A stretch of 62,000 nt of DNA, taken from NCBI GenBank assembly GCA_002633005.1, contig NMRA01000333.1, forward strand, positions 96,321 through 158,320, given 5' to 3'. The notes under the pieces were generated by a model. The model saw nothing but the letters and a program-made list of their open reading frames with translations. It did no database searches and had not been told where the DNA came from. Shown here piece after piece: positions 33,688 to 44,127 of this stretch. Position 1 is the stretch's first letter. Every line of letters starts with the position of its first letter. The DNA comes from Phoronis australis (lineage: Eukaryota > Phoronida > Phoronidae). Made by a program: the position numbers and the translations under genes.

Positions 33688-34515
33688 GTAAATATTCTGA
33701 TCAAATCCAAGGATGTTCGCTTGCTTATGTAGTACTTTTACGTTTAAGATTTCACCATATTGAGCGATATGATATTTCGTGTCGCACGTTGAAGTTAATC
33801 AAAATGCTATCCAACATTGTATTGAGGGATGTTCGGTGTGTCAAAAGTGGGCAACTTCAACCTGAGACAAATTAACGAATTGTAACTGCGAGCTATATTC
33901 CGACAACAGCATAGCCACAAAAAACAAGATGTGTTAACTTGTTTCACGAAGCAAAAGTAAATCAAAACAACCCCACACGCGCCACTGTGTGAAACAGGAT
34001 ATCTCAATGAGGTTACACGGATCTTACCCATCAGTGCTCAATATACCGTTAATTCTCTTTCATTTCACAACTTGCTCACAGCGTCATAGATGTACGCAAG
34101 GTAAAAACAATACATATAGTATTGAAAAGTGGGCTTGGTTTGTGAAAAACAAGAAAATTCGTGGACGGAAAGAAATATCTCTCCAAAGATATTTATTATT
34201 CAGTGCTGCTCGTATGATTGTCTTCCTTTTAAGTTAACGCGATTTTTCCTAAGATATTTCGTTTTTACAGTTTAGAAACACCGATGTTTTAAGAGTACCA
34301 TTAGTTCTTGACCACAGAATCAGTAACAATCTGATTGTGAGCGTAGATATAAACAAATTCAAGGTCAGCTTTCCGTTTTAACCTAAAAATACAACCAAGA
34401 AAAAACATCGAGAAACACATCACGTGTCAGCGACATCAGAGCTAGCAACAGCACACTTAAATCATACCTATTCCATTGCTGAAAAGTAGCTGTGTTGTCA
34501 CAAAATTAATGGCAA

Positions 34516-34570
34516 TGACGTCATACCTCCCATAGAGAAGGCAGGTACAACGTGTGTTATCGTATAAAAA
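34516..34570 (+). promoter_or_regulatory. Candidate internal promoter: CRE plus TATA
   Basis: ATGACGTCAT (34515-34524) is followed 39 bases later by TATAAAAA (34563-34570). An ATG at 34607 then opens a short hydrophobic frame (MLSLLMSWLVK) that ends at a donor-like AAG|GTAATA at 34640. The layout copies that of the 26.8 kb promoter. However, the phase-0 end does not fit exon 3 at 35226 (phase 1), so any product is unclear. Confidence 0.35.
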
Positions 34571-35225
34571 TCACCTTCTACAGACATTGTTCTGAAAACA
34601 AAAGAAATGCTGTCTCTGTTAATGTCTTGGCTCGTGAAGGTAATATAGAGGACCGTGCTTGAGTCTCAGAAATCAGCAGGCTATGTTGTCCCTCAACACA
34701 ACAGAGTGTCACTGTTCCTGTGGCGACTGTACATGGTGTGACCATTTGTTGTTATTGCTTTGGCAGTTGGTGACACGTGGTGTACTTATGTTCATCCTCG
34801 TGACGCTTTTAAATTAAAAATTGAAAACACAAGCAAAACTTTGACCACAAGGCATGAACTTGTTCATATCTGCGCTCATAATCGGGTGGTTTCAGCTGTT
34901 CCAGATTGAAACGTTCGACTTGTTAAGAAAATGCCGCCACACGCAGATATTTTTGTATATTTATATCTATAGGTCATCAGAAACAAAAGAAGACAAGTTA
35001 TTCGTTTTTTGGATGCTAAGGAGACTTCCAGGTTGGCGGTGCTCCGATCATACATAAATGTGCAATGGCTATGTAGCCTAAGTAATGAGCCCGTGCTTAG
35101 GTCTTTTTGTAACTGGTTTTAGATTTCATCGTAACGCCTGTTTTGATGGAACATGTACGAGAACCAGGCAGCAACGTGGTAGAGCCCCCTGTGGGAAGTA
35201 CTGGCAAATTTTCTGTCTTTTTCAG

Positions 35226-35440
35226 ATTGCCTCAATCGTGGAAGTTGTTGCTTGAGTAACCATATCGTCTTTAAAGCAACGGTCGGATGTAAGCGTTATT
35301 GGGTGACCGACATGCGCAGTAACCCTCTCCATACATCAAATATGCCGTGTCCTTCTGGTACACGTTTCAACACGGATAAATGCGGCTGCACTTATTACCC
35401 GGAAGGAATATCTAACACCCAAACGGACTGTCGCTTTTAA
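35226..35440 (+). CDS. Cysteine-rich secreted protein, exon 3 (C-terminus)
   Basis: Residues 97-167 and stop TAA. The acceptor CTTTTTCAG is followed by AT TGC, which with the G of exon 2 gives Asp97 then Cys98. It encodes a second eight-cysteine half with spacing C-x5-CC-x12-C-x19-C-x10-C-x1-C-x13-C. MPCPSGTRFNTDKCGC resembles the CPxGTxFNxxxxxC motif of CBM14 chitin-binding domains. The protein ends ...TDCRF. The total of 16 cysteines in the mature chain suggests eight disulfides. AATAAA at about 35619 can serve as the polyadenylation signal. Homology is tentative: chitin- or matrix-binding is a guess from motif shape only. Confidence 0.7.
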
Positions 35441-36829
35441 AGCAACAGGAACTGTTGTCATGGAAACAGTACGTCACAAAATGGCATATTAGTGAATCTT
35501 CATATCCGATTGATAAAATGAAAAATTAATTATTGAATATCTCTCTTTCAGTGACCGACATTTGTGCCCATGTAAGAATTATCATAATGGAATTAACTGA
35601 AATATAAATGTGCTTGAGGAATAAATGATTCTTTTCGCTATAATGAAGTATGCTTATGTCAGTATTTTACCGATGATCACTTAAAAACTGTATCGACTTT
35701 GCAAAACAAAAGATTCTGCTTTTGTAACTTACAAGTGACTCAAATATAAACACTTTCCAGACTTCAATAAAGACGATATAACTTTTTCCACTGACAACTT
35801 TCAGTACAGTTGTTGAATATTTGCTGGGTGAAATATAATTATGCAAATTATGCAAGATTTAGCACTAAGCTGTGTGCATGTAAGTACAGAAGTTTTGCAC
35901 ATTAAAAAATTAACAAAATTTATTTCATTACATAACAAGGACGTTTAATATTTCGACCCAAATAACTAATCTTCGGCTCTGTTGTGTGTATCGAGACTGG
36001 TTACAAGATCAGCCTTACCTGACTTCTCACGAATATGAGGTCAACACACAATAGATAGCTGATTACAGCACAGGTCCACTATACGTCTTCAAACTGCAGC
36101 GACGGATTTCTCAGCCACCCAACAAGTGGCGCTCTCCGCAAATCAAGCAGCTCTCCGTCGCTCTCCGACAGTTTGCGTCGCTCTCCGTGAAGACTACGAT
36201 CGTCTGCCACTCTACTCACACAATATTCCTCCCTGATTATTTTTAAGTTCAAACAATAATAAGTAAGTATACATCAGCCAAGTTCGGAAATTATCATCAC
36301 TAGGTACACCTAGAATCCAACTGGCGGAAACATTAAATTGAACACATTTACACTTGTTGTTCCAATTAATACTTTCTCCTAGGGCTCACGAGTCCTCTGT
36401 CTCTACTTTCCTCTTCCCAACTCATCAACTAGATGGTGTCTGCTGGGTACGACCATGGTCGGTCGGTGTTAGAGGATACCTGTAAGATCTGACTTTGGTC
36501 GGCTGACCTTGAAAACAACGTCTGACGTAACCGACCATGGTCGGCCAGTGTTCAGGATGGCGATGTTGATCAGATTTATTTCGACTGTGTTCAAACAATC
36601 TTCGGTACGGCAACGTTTGCCACCTTCGTCTACGGTTGGACTGTATACAGAGCAAAGAGGATCGTTTGGTGCGACTATGGTCCGCCAAATTGCAGTTGAA
36701 AACAGTGTCAAAGCTGGACTCAAATCTAACTTTGCTGATATCATCCCTGCCTCACTCCACTTCGGGTGCAACGACTAGCAGCCGATCTGGGAGACTGGCG
36801 CTACTGGCACAATATAGGTACAGTTGAAT
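35441..36829. other. 3' region, then unassigned or LTR-like DNA
   Basis: AATAAA at about 35619 ends the preceding gene. An acceptor-like CTCTCTTTCAG at 35542-35552 in the 3' region is noted in the findings. 36100-36190 repeats GTCGCTCTCCG. A pyrimidine tract at 36405-36420 (polypurine on the minus strand) may mark the polypurine tract and 3' LTR of the gypsy fragment to the right, but I could not find a partner LTR. Confidence 0.35.
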
Positions 36830-38034
36830 TCGGGAAGAGCTGCAACATCTTCCTGTGTCAAGTGGAACCAGGTTCCACTATTTGCAGTCGTCACACTGCA
36901 CCACTGTGGAACCCTCGTTTTGTATGAGAGATGCAATGTACCTGAATATCAGTGGACAAGGCTTTAATTTTTCCCCTTCCAAAAGTTTGAGATCCTTTCT
37001 TAACCTTACGATACCCTCTGGAATTAGCCGTCTTTACATTTCTTCAGCTTAGCATGATCGTGTTCCCACCGAGGGTCTAAATCGCACTTTCTAGCAAATA
37101 TAATGGCGGGATCGGACCAAGGAGGGTACAGATTTTTACTTTGACCCACTGGTACAGCTTTCCTGAAAACACGGACTGGATCCCACTCTTGGCAATCAAA
37201 CTTCCGCACTTTAAAATCATAATCGTTTTGGCCCTTTCCATTGCTCTACAAAAATTCTCCCTTGCGATTTCGTGAGCCCGTGAAAGTTTCCAAATCAACT
37301 CGTTTGCATAAGTTGTAGAATTGCCAGTAGTATTAGCCTTGTACAGCCTAAAAGATACTTCTGTAGGGGTTTAACTTCCCGACCTAACATCATCATGTTA
37401 GGTGTTAAATCCGTAGATCAGTTTTTGCATTTGCGCAACGTTCCTGCGATCATTAGAGACATATTGGTCCCAATGTTGCGGAAACTCACCAACAATTTGT
37501 ACCACTATCGGAAGAGATTTGAAATGGACAGCCAAATCTTGCAAAGACATGGTCAACCAACGCTCTAGCTGTCGTTTCCGCACTTTGATCTGGAAGTGGA
37601 AGACACTCTACCCCCTTCATGAATTGATCGACTACCATCAGAATATACTCATTTCCCGTTGTCGGCAATCTACCTAGAAAGTCTTTATGCACCCTTTTCA
37701 CCGGTACCTCTGCCTGGTACTTTACCAGTGGCGTTCGAGCTTTGCGTATCCGACCTTTGCATTGGTTACAGACAGCACAAGCCTCCTCAAATTCTCCCCA
37801 CCAGACAGAGACGGATTGTCGCGCATCTGCATAGGCTACCGATGTGACCCGTCGGACACTGGGTGGAGTGGTCTTAGTTGCTTCACTTATGACCTCGCAG
37901 GTTGACGTAGTAGGCGTGTTGGGTCTTGTTGGCTCTGTTGTACAGACCCATCGTCTATTTGGGAGATCTACGTATTGGTGGTGAACTCTCTTCGCTGCTC
38001 TGGTCTGTCCATCACAATAGTCATAGTTGTTCAT
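36830..38034 (-). pseudogene. Second Ty3/gypsy fragment: integrase and pol C-terminus
   Basis: On the minus strand: WWGEFEEACAVCNQCKGRI (end of the zinc-binding domain), VHKDFLGRLPTTGNEYILMV (first catalytic Asp), DQFMKGVECLPLPDQSAETT, then FQISSDSGTN (second Asp). A frameshift follows, then FPQHWDQYVSND. Farther on come AHEIARENFCRAMERAK and, in another frame, the VRKFDCQEWDPVRVFRKAVP and LYPPWSDPAIIF pieces of the integrase C-terminal domain. The catalytic Glu region is missing. This is a different gypsy lineage from the 28.6-32.9 kb element, and 5'-truncated. The start at 38034 (MNNYDYCDGQ...) does not look like pol. Confidence 0.8.
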
Positions 38035-38293
38035 TTGCTTTTATTTGTATTTATCTATGTTTTTTTAATCAATGAGTCTACTAGTATATTTGGCAGGTAC
38101 TCAGTTGGTTACTGTATATACAGTGAATATGTATTATTACAATGATATTATAATAATATAACTTTGAACAAGGAATTAATCTTATTTTAATTTGCGTGTC
38201 AACAATCCTAGACACACCCTCTGTTCAGACAGGCCCTGCTAGAAGTCAATTTTGAATTTCTCGTGAAATAAACGAGAACTAATCTATTCAGTA

Positions 38294-39106
38294 CAGTGGC
38301 GGATCTAAGAAACCACGATTGTAGATGCGCACTGCACCGAATGGGGGGAGGTCGGGAGGGGTGTTTGTCCCCTCCCGCCCAGGAAATTATGAGTTTCTGC
38401 TCCACTGTGCAATGAAGAAAATTACTTCATTTTTTAAAGAAAATGGAATCTGAGTGATGATGAAAAAACAGAAGCTGCTGGTAAGATGTCAATTTTAATC
38501 GAAGCCTTAGTGAATCACTCAGAAACTCATAATTCTCTCTTTGTCAAACCTTAACTTGAGACGATTTCCAGAGCAATCACGTCATTATTGCAAACACAAA
38601 AAAACGGATTTGGTCTTTTGGGCAATTGAAGACTATTTTAAATACAACAAATTTGTTACGAACTGATTGCACAAAATATAAAACATGTAATAGATCTAAG
38701 CATAACAAAAAGAAGGAGGTTTCGCGCGCAAACGCTGTGGACCATAAACAAGTAGGTCTCTCGGTATCAAATTGGGAGTTAATTCGTCGTGGTGCAGTGG
38801 TCAAGCACTCGCGCGTTATCTGCCAGGTCGTGAGTTCGAGTCTGTGGGCTTGCAGTTTTTCCCGTTTGACACTTTCTCCGTTTAATTTGTATTTTGTTGT
38901 CTTGTTTTTCTTGGATAATACTTCGGGAATCAAGGAAAATGCTTGATTGTTAGAGGAAAAAACAGAAAAATTTCCTGGGCGGGAGGGGGCAAAACCCCTC
39001 ACGACCTCCCCCATTCGGTGCTATGCGCATCTACAATCGTGCTTTGAGCAAATGTTTACAGACAAAATGTTGCTCCCCCCCTTGTGATATCCTAGATCCG
39101 CCACTG
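38294..39106 (+). mobile_element. DNA transposon with terminal inverted repeats of about 115 bp
   Basis: The left end CAGTGGCGGATCTAAGA and the right end ATCCTAGATCCGCCACTG are inverted copies, and the inversion continues through CACGATTGTAGATGCGCA, CACCGAATGGGGGAGGTCG and CCCTCCCGCCCAGGAAA. Ends of this type are common in hAT-like elements. No clear target duplication was found. The interior includes a frame GAAGAAAATTACTTCATTTTTTAAAGAA (MKKITSFFKE-like), as at the start of some hAT transposases, and a tRNA-like segment at 38783-38855. The right end resembles 12941-12956. Confidence 0.75.
38783..38855 (+). repeat. tRNA-derived SINE head inside a transposon
   Basis: TGGTGCAGTGG (38790-38800) matches the RNA polymerase III box A consensus TGGCNNAGTGG, and GAGTTCGAGTC (38832-38842) matches box B GGTTCGANTCC, about 31 bases apart as in a tRNA gene. 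The flanking acceptor stem is not well formed, so it is a SINE-type relic and not a functional tRNA. Confidence 0.65.
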
Positions 39107-39289
39107 TTATAGCTAAGTACTAGTGTAGGCCCTAGCGTTACTGAACGCAGCCCGGCTTCGATTTCCCGCCAAAACGTTATATCACTAGTGACATAACTAA
39201 ATGGGTTATTACACGGCTGTATTTGCCATTCGACGCTAATATTGTGGTATAAAAGAAGTTATCAAGCGTGTTTAACTTCAATATGTCCA

Positions 39290-42260
39290 TGATAAAGATT
39301 GTGTCATAGATAACATTGCAGGCACTGATTTGCAGTTATGTATTAATGATCAACTATTTTTAGAAACTCTTCTGATGGAGATTCGTGGTGGAACAATTTC
39401 TTTTTCTAGTTATTTGAAAAAAATAGGTGGACAGATCAGAGTCTATGTTTTAAGTCGAAACTGATAAATTGGAAAAAGCAGAAAACTTGGACACAGGCTT
39501 CATTGCCGAGAAGCGCTCTCAGTTGATTGAGCTGAGGAAACAACGACGGCATAGCAATATGATCAGGTCCAAAGCGAGATGGATCGAGGAAGGGGGAGGG
39601 CCCCCACCCTAAATATTTCTTACATTTAGAAAATAGACATTTTACACGTAAACAGATGCCTTTGCTGTGGAAGTCAGATAATACAAAAACAGGAAATGAG
39701 TCTGAAATTATACAGGAGACTGCTCTCTTTTATGAAAATCTCTAGAGAGCTAGGACAACTACTGATGATAACGTAGGCGATTTTTTAGAAGAGTTAACAT
39801 GTCCTAGGCTGTATGAAAATGAAAAAAAAAACTTGAAGGTCTTTTAAGCTATGAGGAAACCACCAAATGTTTGAAAAATGAAAAACAATAAGAACCCTGG
39901 CTCTGTTGGGTTTACCATTGAGTTTTTTAAATTCTTTTGGGATGATATAGGTATTTTTGTACTCCGATCTATAAATACCAGCTTCGCTGTGGGTCAACTA
40001 CCATCCACTCAGAAAGAGGGTATTATTAACTGTATCCCCAAACGTGCAGACAAAAGTTAACATTTTCTTAAAAAAAACTGTCGGCCTATTTCTCTTCTCA
40101 TTGTAACCTACAAAATCGCGTCTGCAGCAATTGCGGAACGCATTAAGTCTGTGCTAGAGAAAATTATTCATGAGGATCAGAGTGGCTACATCCCGGGAAG
40201 GAATTTGGCTGATAACATTCGTGTGCTATACGATCTGTTCTATTATTCCGAGAAGATCCAAATACCTGGGCTACTACTTCTTATAGATTTTGAAAAAGCC
40301 TTTGACTCGTTGTCTTGGTGTTTCATTGAAAAAGTTTTATCTTTTTTAATTTTTTGTGGTCAATTAAGAGATGGGTCAGAGTTTACTATAAAAATATCAA
40401 ATAATGTGTTATTGTGACCCATTATCTCCTTAGTCTATTTGATATTTGTGCGGAAGTTTTGGCTCTCATGATCAGACACAACAAAAATATCAATGGAATC
40501 AAAATTATAGATCGTGAGTACTTACTAACCCAACATTCTGATGACACTTGTTTTAGATGACTTAGGGATGTCTTTACGGTCTACTTTGAATTTCTAAATT
40601 TGCTCATTTCTCCGGCCTCAGGGTCAATGTTGAAAAAACAAAAGCCATTTGGTTTGGCAGCATGGCTAACAGTGTTGGAAAATCTCTCTCAGAGAACAGT
40701 TGTCATAGACCAAAACAAGTTTCATGTTCTTGGGGATTACTTTCCAAGTCAGCTTAAATGATATGGCAGGCCAGAATTACTTGATGAAATTGAAAGATAT
40801 TGAATTAATTTTGAAAAATTAGTCCAAAAGAATTTTGACGATCTTCGGGAGGATTACAGTAATCAAAGCGCTTGCGGTTTCAAAAATTGTACATCTTCTG
40901 GTATCCTTGCCACAGCCTTCGAAACATATTTCTAGAAAAACTGAACTCAATGGTTTTTAAATTCCTCTGGCAAGGTCGCACTGACAAAATTAAGCGCTCC
41001 CGAGCTGTTTGTAATTATAACGGAGGAGGTGTTAGAATGATTAACATATTTTCATTCTGTAAGGCTTTAAGATTAACATGTTAACAAAATTATTTTGTAA
41101 ACGGTCAGTCTAAGACGGGCCATTTGTTTCATTTGATTTTTCCTGAAATTAGGTATGGAGTTGACTTTCTCAAGATAAATTTGCCTAATATTGATAATCA
41201 CCTCTGGAATGTGTAATCTCCTTTGGAAATTGTTTGAAAATCAAAAGTCAGATAGATTTTCTTAACCAACCTTTATAGTTTAGCAGTGACCTGCTGGCTG
41301 AGGCAAAAAGTATTATCTACAGGAATTTGTGCCACGGAGGCACAGTCTTAAAAAGGACTTGTTTTCCCACACGGTAATATTTCGAATTTATTGAGGATGT
41401 TTTAGGAATCAAAACGAACTTTGTGCAGTATAATAGTCTAATTTCAGTGATATTTAAGTACCAACAGAAATGTGGTATTGAAAGAGTTTTGATGCGTATT
41501 GTCCTGTTATGCCAACGATTTTAATGAAACTCAAAAGTGGTGGGAGGGGGTGTCGACATATTTGTACACACTAAATATAGTTCCGAAGTCTCAAAAGCGG
41601 AGTCAAAATGGGCCAAAGAATTGAACATAAATATAAATAATTTTTCGTGGGAGGATGTTTATTCCCTTTTATATAACTCAACAAGAGATGCAAGAATTAG
41701 GTGGCTTTAGTTCAGAATCTTGACGAGAATTTTGACTGCTAATTCATTTTTAAAAATAATTCAAGTTACGGATGACGACTCTTGTTCCTTTTGTGGACAA
41801 TCGAAAGAGACTTTGAAACATTTATTTTGGGAATGTGAAATAGTAAATTCATTCGGACAAAAGTTAATAATAAAATTTTAAACAAAGCAAATCCCCAGTG
41901 TGTCGACACTCTCCCCTGCAATTGAATGTTATCTTTGGCTTTCTTGATGAAAAGGAACATTTTAAAAACATTGTTTTATTATTGGGTAAACAGTTTATTT
42001 ATTCCCAAAAGTTCCGATCAAAAAGACTACTTCTAAGCAGACTTTTTAACTTCATCAAACAATATTATATTAGTGAAAGGTATAGTGCTCGTAAGGATTT
42101 GAATTCAGAATTTGTACAAAAAAGATGATGTAATTTTGAAATTGTTTTTCTTAGTAGTCAAGAGGATTAGATGTGAGGTGTGCGTGCATGTGTGTGTGTG
42201 TGTCTGTGTTGTCAGTTTCGTATTATTGTAAATATGCTTATTGTGAATAAATGTTAAAAA
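39290..42260 (+). mobile_element. Tx1/L1-like LINE, element B (5'-truncated, decayed)
   Basis: It begins within the pre-RT region: LETLLMEIRGGTISFSSYLK, then RSKARWIEEG, then ETALFYENL. RT follows at 39878-40417: VGFTIEFFKFFWDD, QKEGIINCIPK, GYIPGRNLADNIRVLYDL and LLLIDFEKAFDSLSW. The usual catalytic F/YADD is decayed near 40535-40560 (QHSDDTC). Later parts: VFKFLWQGRTDKIKRS, KWWEGV-like segments, a zinc-ribbon SCSFCGQSKETLKHLFWECE (zf-RVT, about 41780-41845) and a C-terminal IFGFLDEKE...LLLGKQFIYS block to 42126. Many stops and shifts. The 3' end is near AATAAATG at 42247. Same family as element A. Confidence 0.9.
42183..42206. repeat. (TG)n-like microsatellite
   Basis: A short TGTGTG run with flanking GTGCGTGCATG in the 3' untranslated part of LINE B. 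Confidence 0.8.
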
Positions 42261-43738
42261 ACTGAAACCGTGAGAAGGCCAAACGTGCCTGAGAGAAGAA
42301 TTTACTTTAAATTTCTCGGCTGTGGGACGCGCAGTACGTATATCAGATTAAGGCCGGGTAGGGAAAGGAACGGTTCGAAATAATGTGTGGGAGCGGAGAT
42401 GATCTCTTTGTAAGCACATAATTACACGGTGTGGGGATACTACAAAACACCAACAAGTGCCTGATGATGCTTGATCGGGGGTGACTTCAGATCCGTGAGA
42501 GAGGAATACCGTGTTTGAGAGAAGACCATTCGTACGTTGGAAATTAATCATACAAGAGCGATGCACAGGAAAGGAACTGGGCCAGTGGTCTTTGCTTTTT
42601 ACATTACGGCGTTCTCCCGTTGAGTCCAGCTTGTTCGGTTGTATAACACAACAACAAGTTGAGCGGATGACCGCTGTAGCTAATATCTTAAGTCTATTCT
42701 GGCATTTAGGCCTGGAGGGTCAGCTCTGTTTTGTTTTATGATTGCTCTAATCTCCAACAAGATCTTATCTCGCCTGACTGGAATGTGCTGTTAACAATAA
42801 GTTAAGCAATAAAATGTTTGAACATAAACCAATAACATTTTTGAATTCCCCATCAAATAATAATCATGCTAATATTTTTGAATCACCAAAAATCGCCCAT
42901 CACCGAAGTTAGGACAATCTATTCTGTCCGAATATACCAACGCACTGAGTTTGACTCTGATCGGCGAATAAGCCTGGTAGATAGTGGTCCTGTCGTCATA
43001 TCAGACAAAAGACTTGCTCTGCAGTTAACAAGTGAGCTAGATGTTATCACAAACTCACATTCGCTCTATAAATCCCAGAATGCAGGAGTCCCAAATGAAC
43101 TTTAAAAACCTGTTATTTATTTGTATGATCATAATGGGGTCATTTTTTCGCAGTAATTTACATTAGACCCCATTAAAAGCGACCTGGGTCATATTTTAGT
43201 ATTTAGTCACGTTTTTTCCCGTGTGTGGATGGGCGCAGGTGGTTACCAACCGGTGCTAATAGCATTCGGTGCGACGGATAGACTGAAGACTCGTTGGAGT
43301 TAATTACTTTATTAACCACGACCGTACGTTCAGAAGCCTACTCAAATAAAACGTCCGACGTAATGTCTGTTTTATGCTCCAGCCAGTGCTGCGAAGCCTT
43401 GACTTGTGATGAACTTCTGAGACACTTTCAGCAACCGTAACATTCGCTGACTCGTGAGAGAGTAGATGAGGGCGAAGCCCTCAGACAGCTTCGCGAGATC
43501 GGAGGATCTCGCCTTCTGTCCTTGCTGTGGTTGGTGTGGACGCGGATTGAGGGCAGGACCTGGTAGGCCGGTGGTGGTAGAGGTGGTGTGCTTGATCTTC
43601 TTCTGGAGACGAGACGCTGGCTGGATGGCAACAGCGTTATTGACATCGTAGAGGTGGAGCTGGCTTGATGGCAACAGCTTAGAGTTGGTTCACATGAAGC
43701 CGGCTTTCTGGCAACAGCTGTCATGCTACTGATTGCTT
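42261..43738. other. Unassigned stretch, possibly retroelement-related
   Basis: A minus-strand frame at 43372-43674 (ending ...SQGFAALAGA) is proline- and serine-rich at its start and lies just 3' of the Jockey-like LINE tail. I cannot assign it. Plus-strand frames at 42511-43105 lack motifs. Confidence 0.3.
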
Positions 43739-43905
43739 GTCTTTATACTGCCCCGTCGGGACAGTTTTTTTTTCCTTTGTCTTTATACTGCCCCGACGCC
43801 CCTTCGGAACAGTTACCAGTAGCGCAGGGCCCGAACCCTTAGTGCTCCGGTACATGGTTGTCACGACAGTTTGGTTGTCTTTATACTGCCCCGTCGGGAC
43901 AGTTT
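43739..43905. repeat. Short tandem repeats at the LINE 3' end
   Basis: GTCTTTATACTGCCCCG(T/A)CG occurs three times (about 43739, 43780 and 43877). The second and third copies extend for about 95 bases with shared AGCAGGGCC-GAACCCTTAAGTGCTCC and GGTTTGTCACG phrases. The third copy runs directly into the LINE coding tail, so this looks like tandem duplication of the element's 3' region. Confidence 0.75.
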
Positions 43906-44127
43906 TTACCAGTTGAGCAGGGCCAGGACCCTTAAGTGCTCCTGGAATAGGTTTGTCACGGAAATGCGGCGTAACGTGGCTTCGCGGAGTGACTGCAGCC
44001 TGTCGGAGACAGTCTGCATTCCGGCGAGCTCGTGTAGTGTGTCAATTCGGCAATATCTGGGCTGGCCGAGAGCAATTCTCAGCGCCCAGTTTTGTAGTTT
44101 CTGTAGTCTTTCGATTGTGGAAGGAGC
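43906..44127 (-). pseudogene. Jockey/I-like LINE C-terminal fragment
   Basis: The minus strand reads CAPSTIERLQKLQNWALRIA, then GQPRYCRIDTLHELAGM, SDRLQSLREATLRRI and a short tail to a TAA at 43906-43908. The pattern 'LQ.LQN.ALRI..G.PRY..I..LHELAG' is the conserved region after RT in Jockey-type non-LTR retrotransposons. It is open for its whole length but has a stop directly upstream, so it is a short 5'-truncated piece. Confidence 0.75.

Noticed and set aside
34771-34906. Possible extra exon (GDTWCTYVHPRDAFK...) of the cysteine-rich gene
   Set aside because: The acceptor and phase fit exon 2, but it ends in a stop with no good donor, has only two cysteines and lacks the module pattern.
36425-36778. 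Overlapping frames of 87-100 codons on both strands
   Set aside because: No integrase, gag or other motif; probably non-coding 3' sequence of the gypsy fragment.
38577-39014. 145-codon minus-strand frame
   Set aside because: It runs through the tRNA-like segment and the inverted repeat of a DNA transposon and shows no protein motif.
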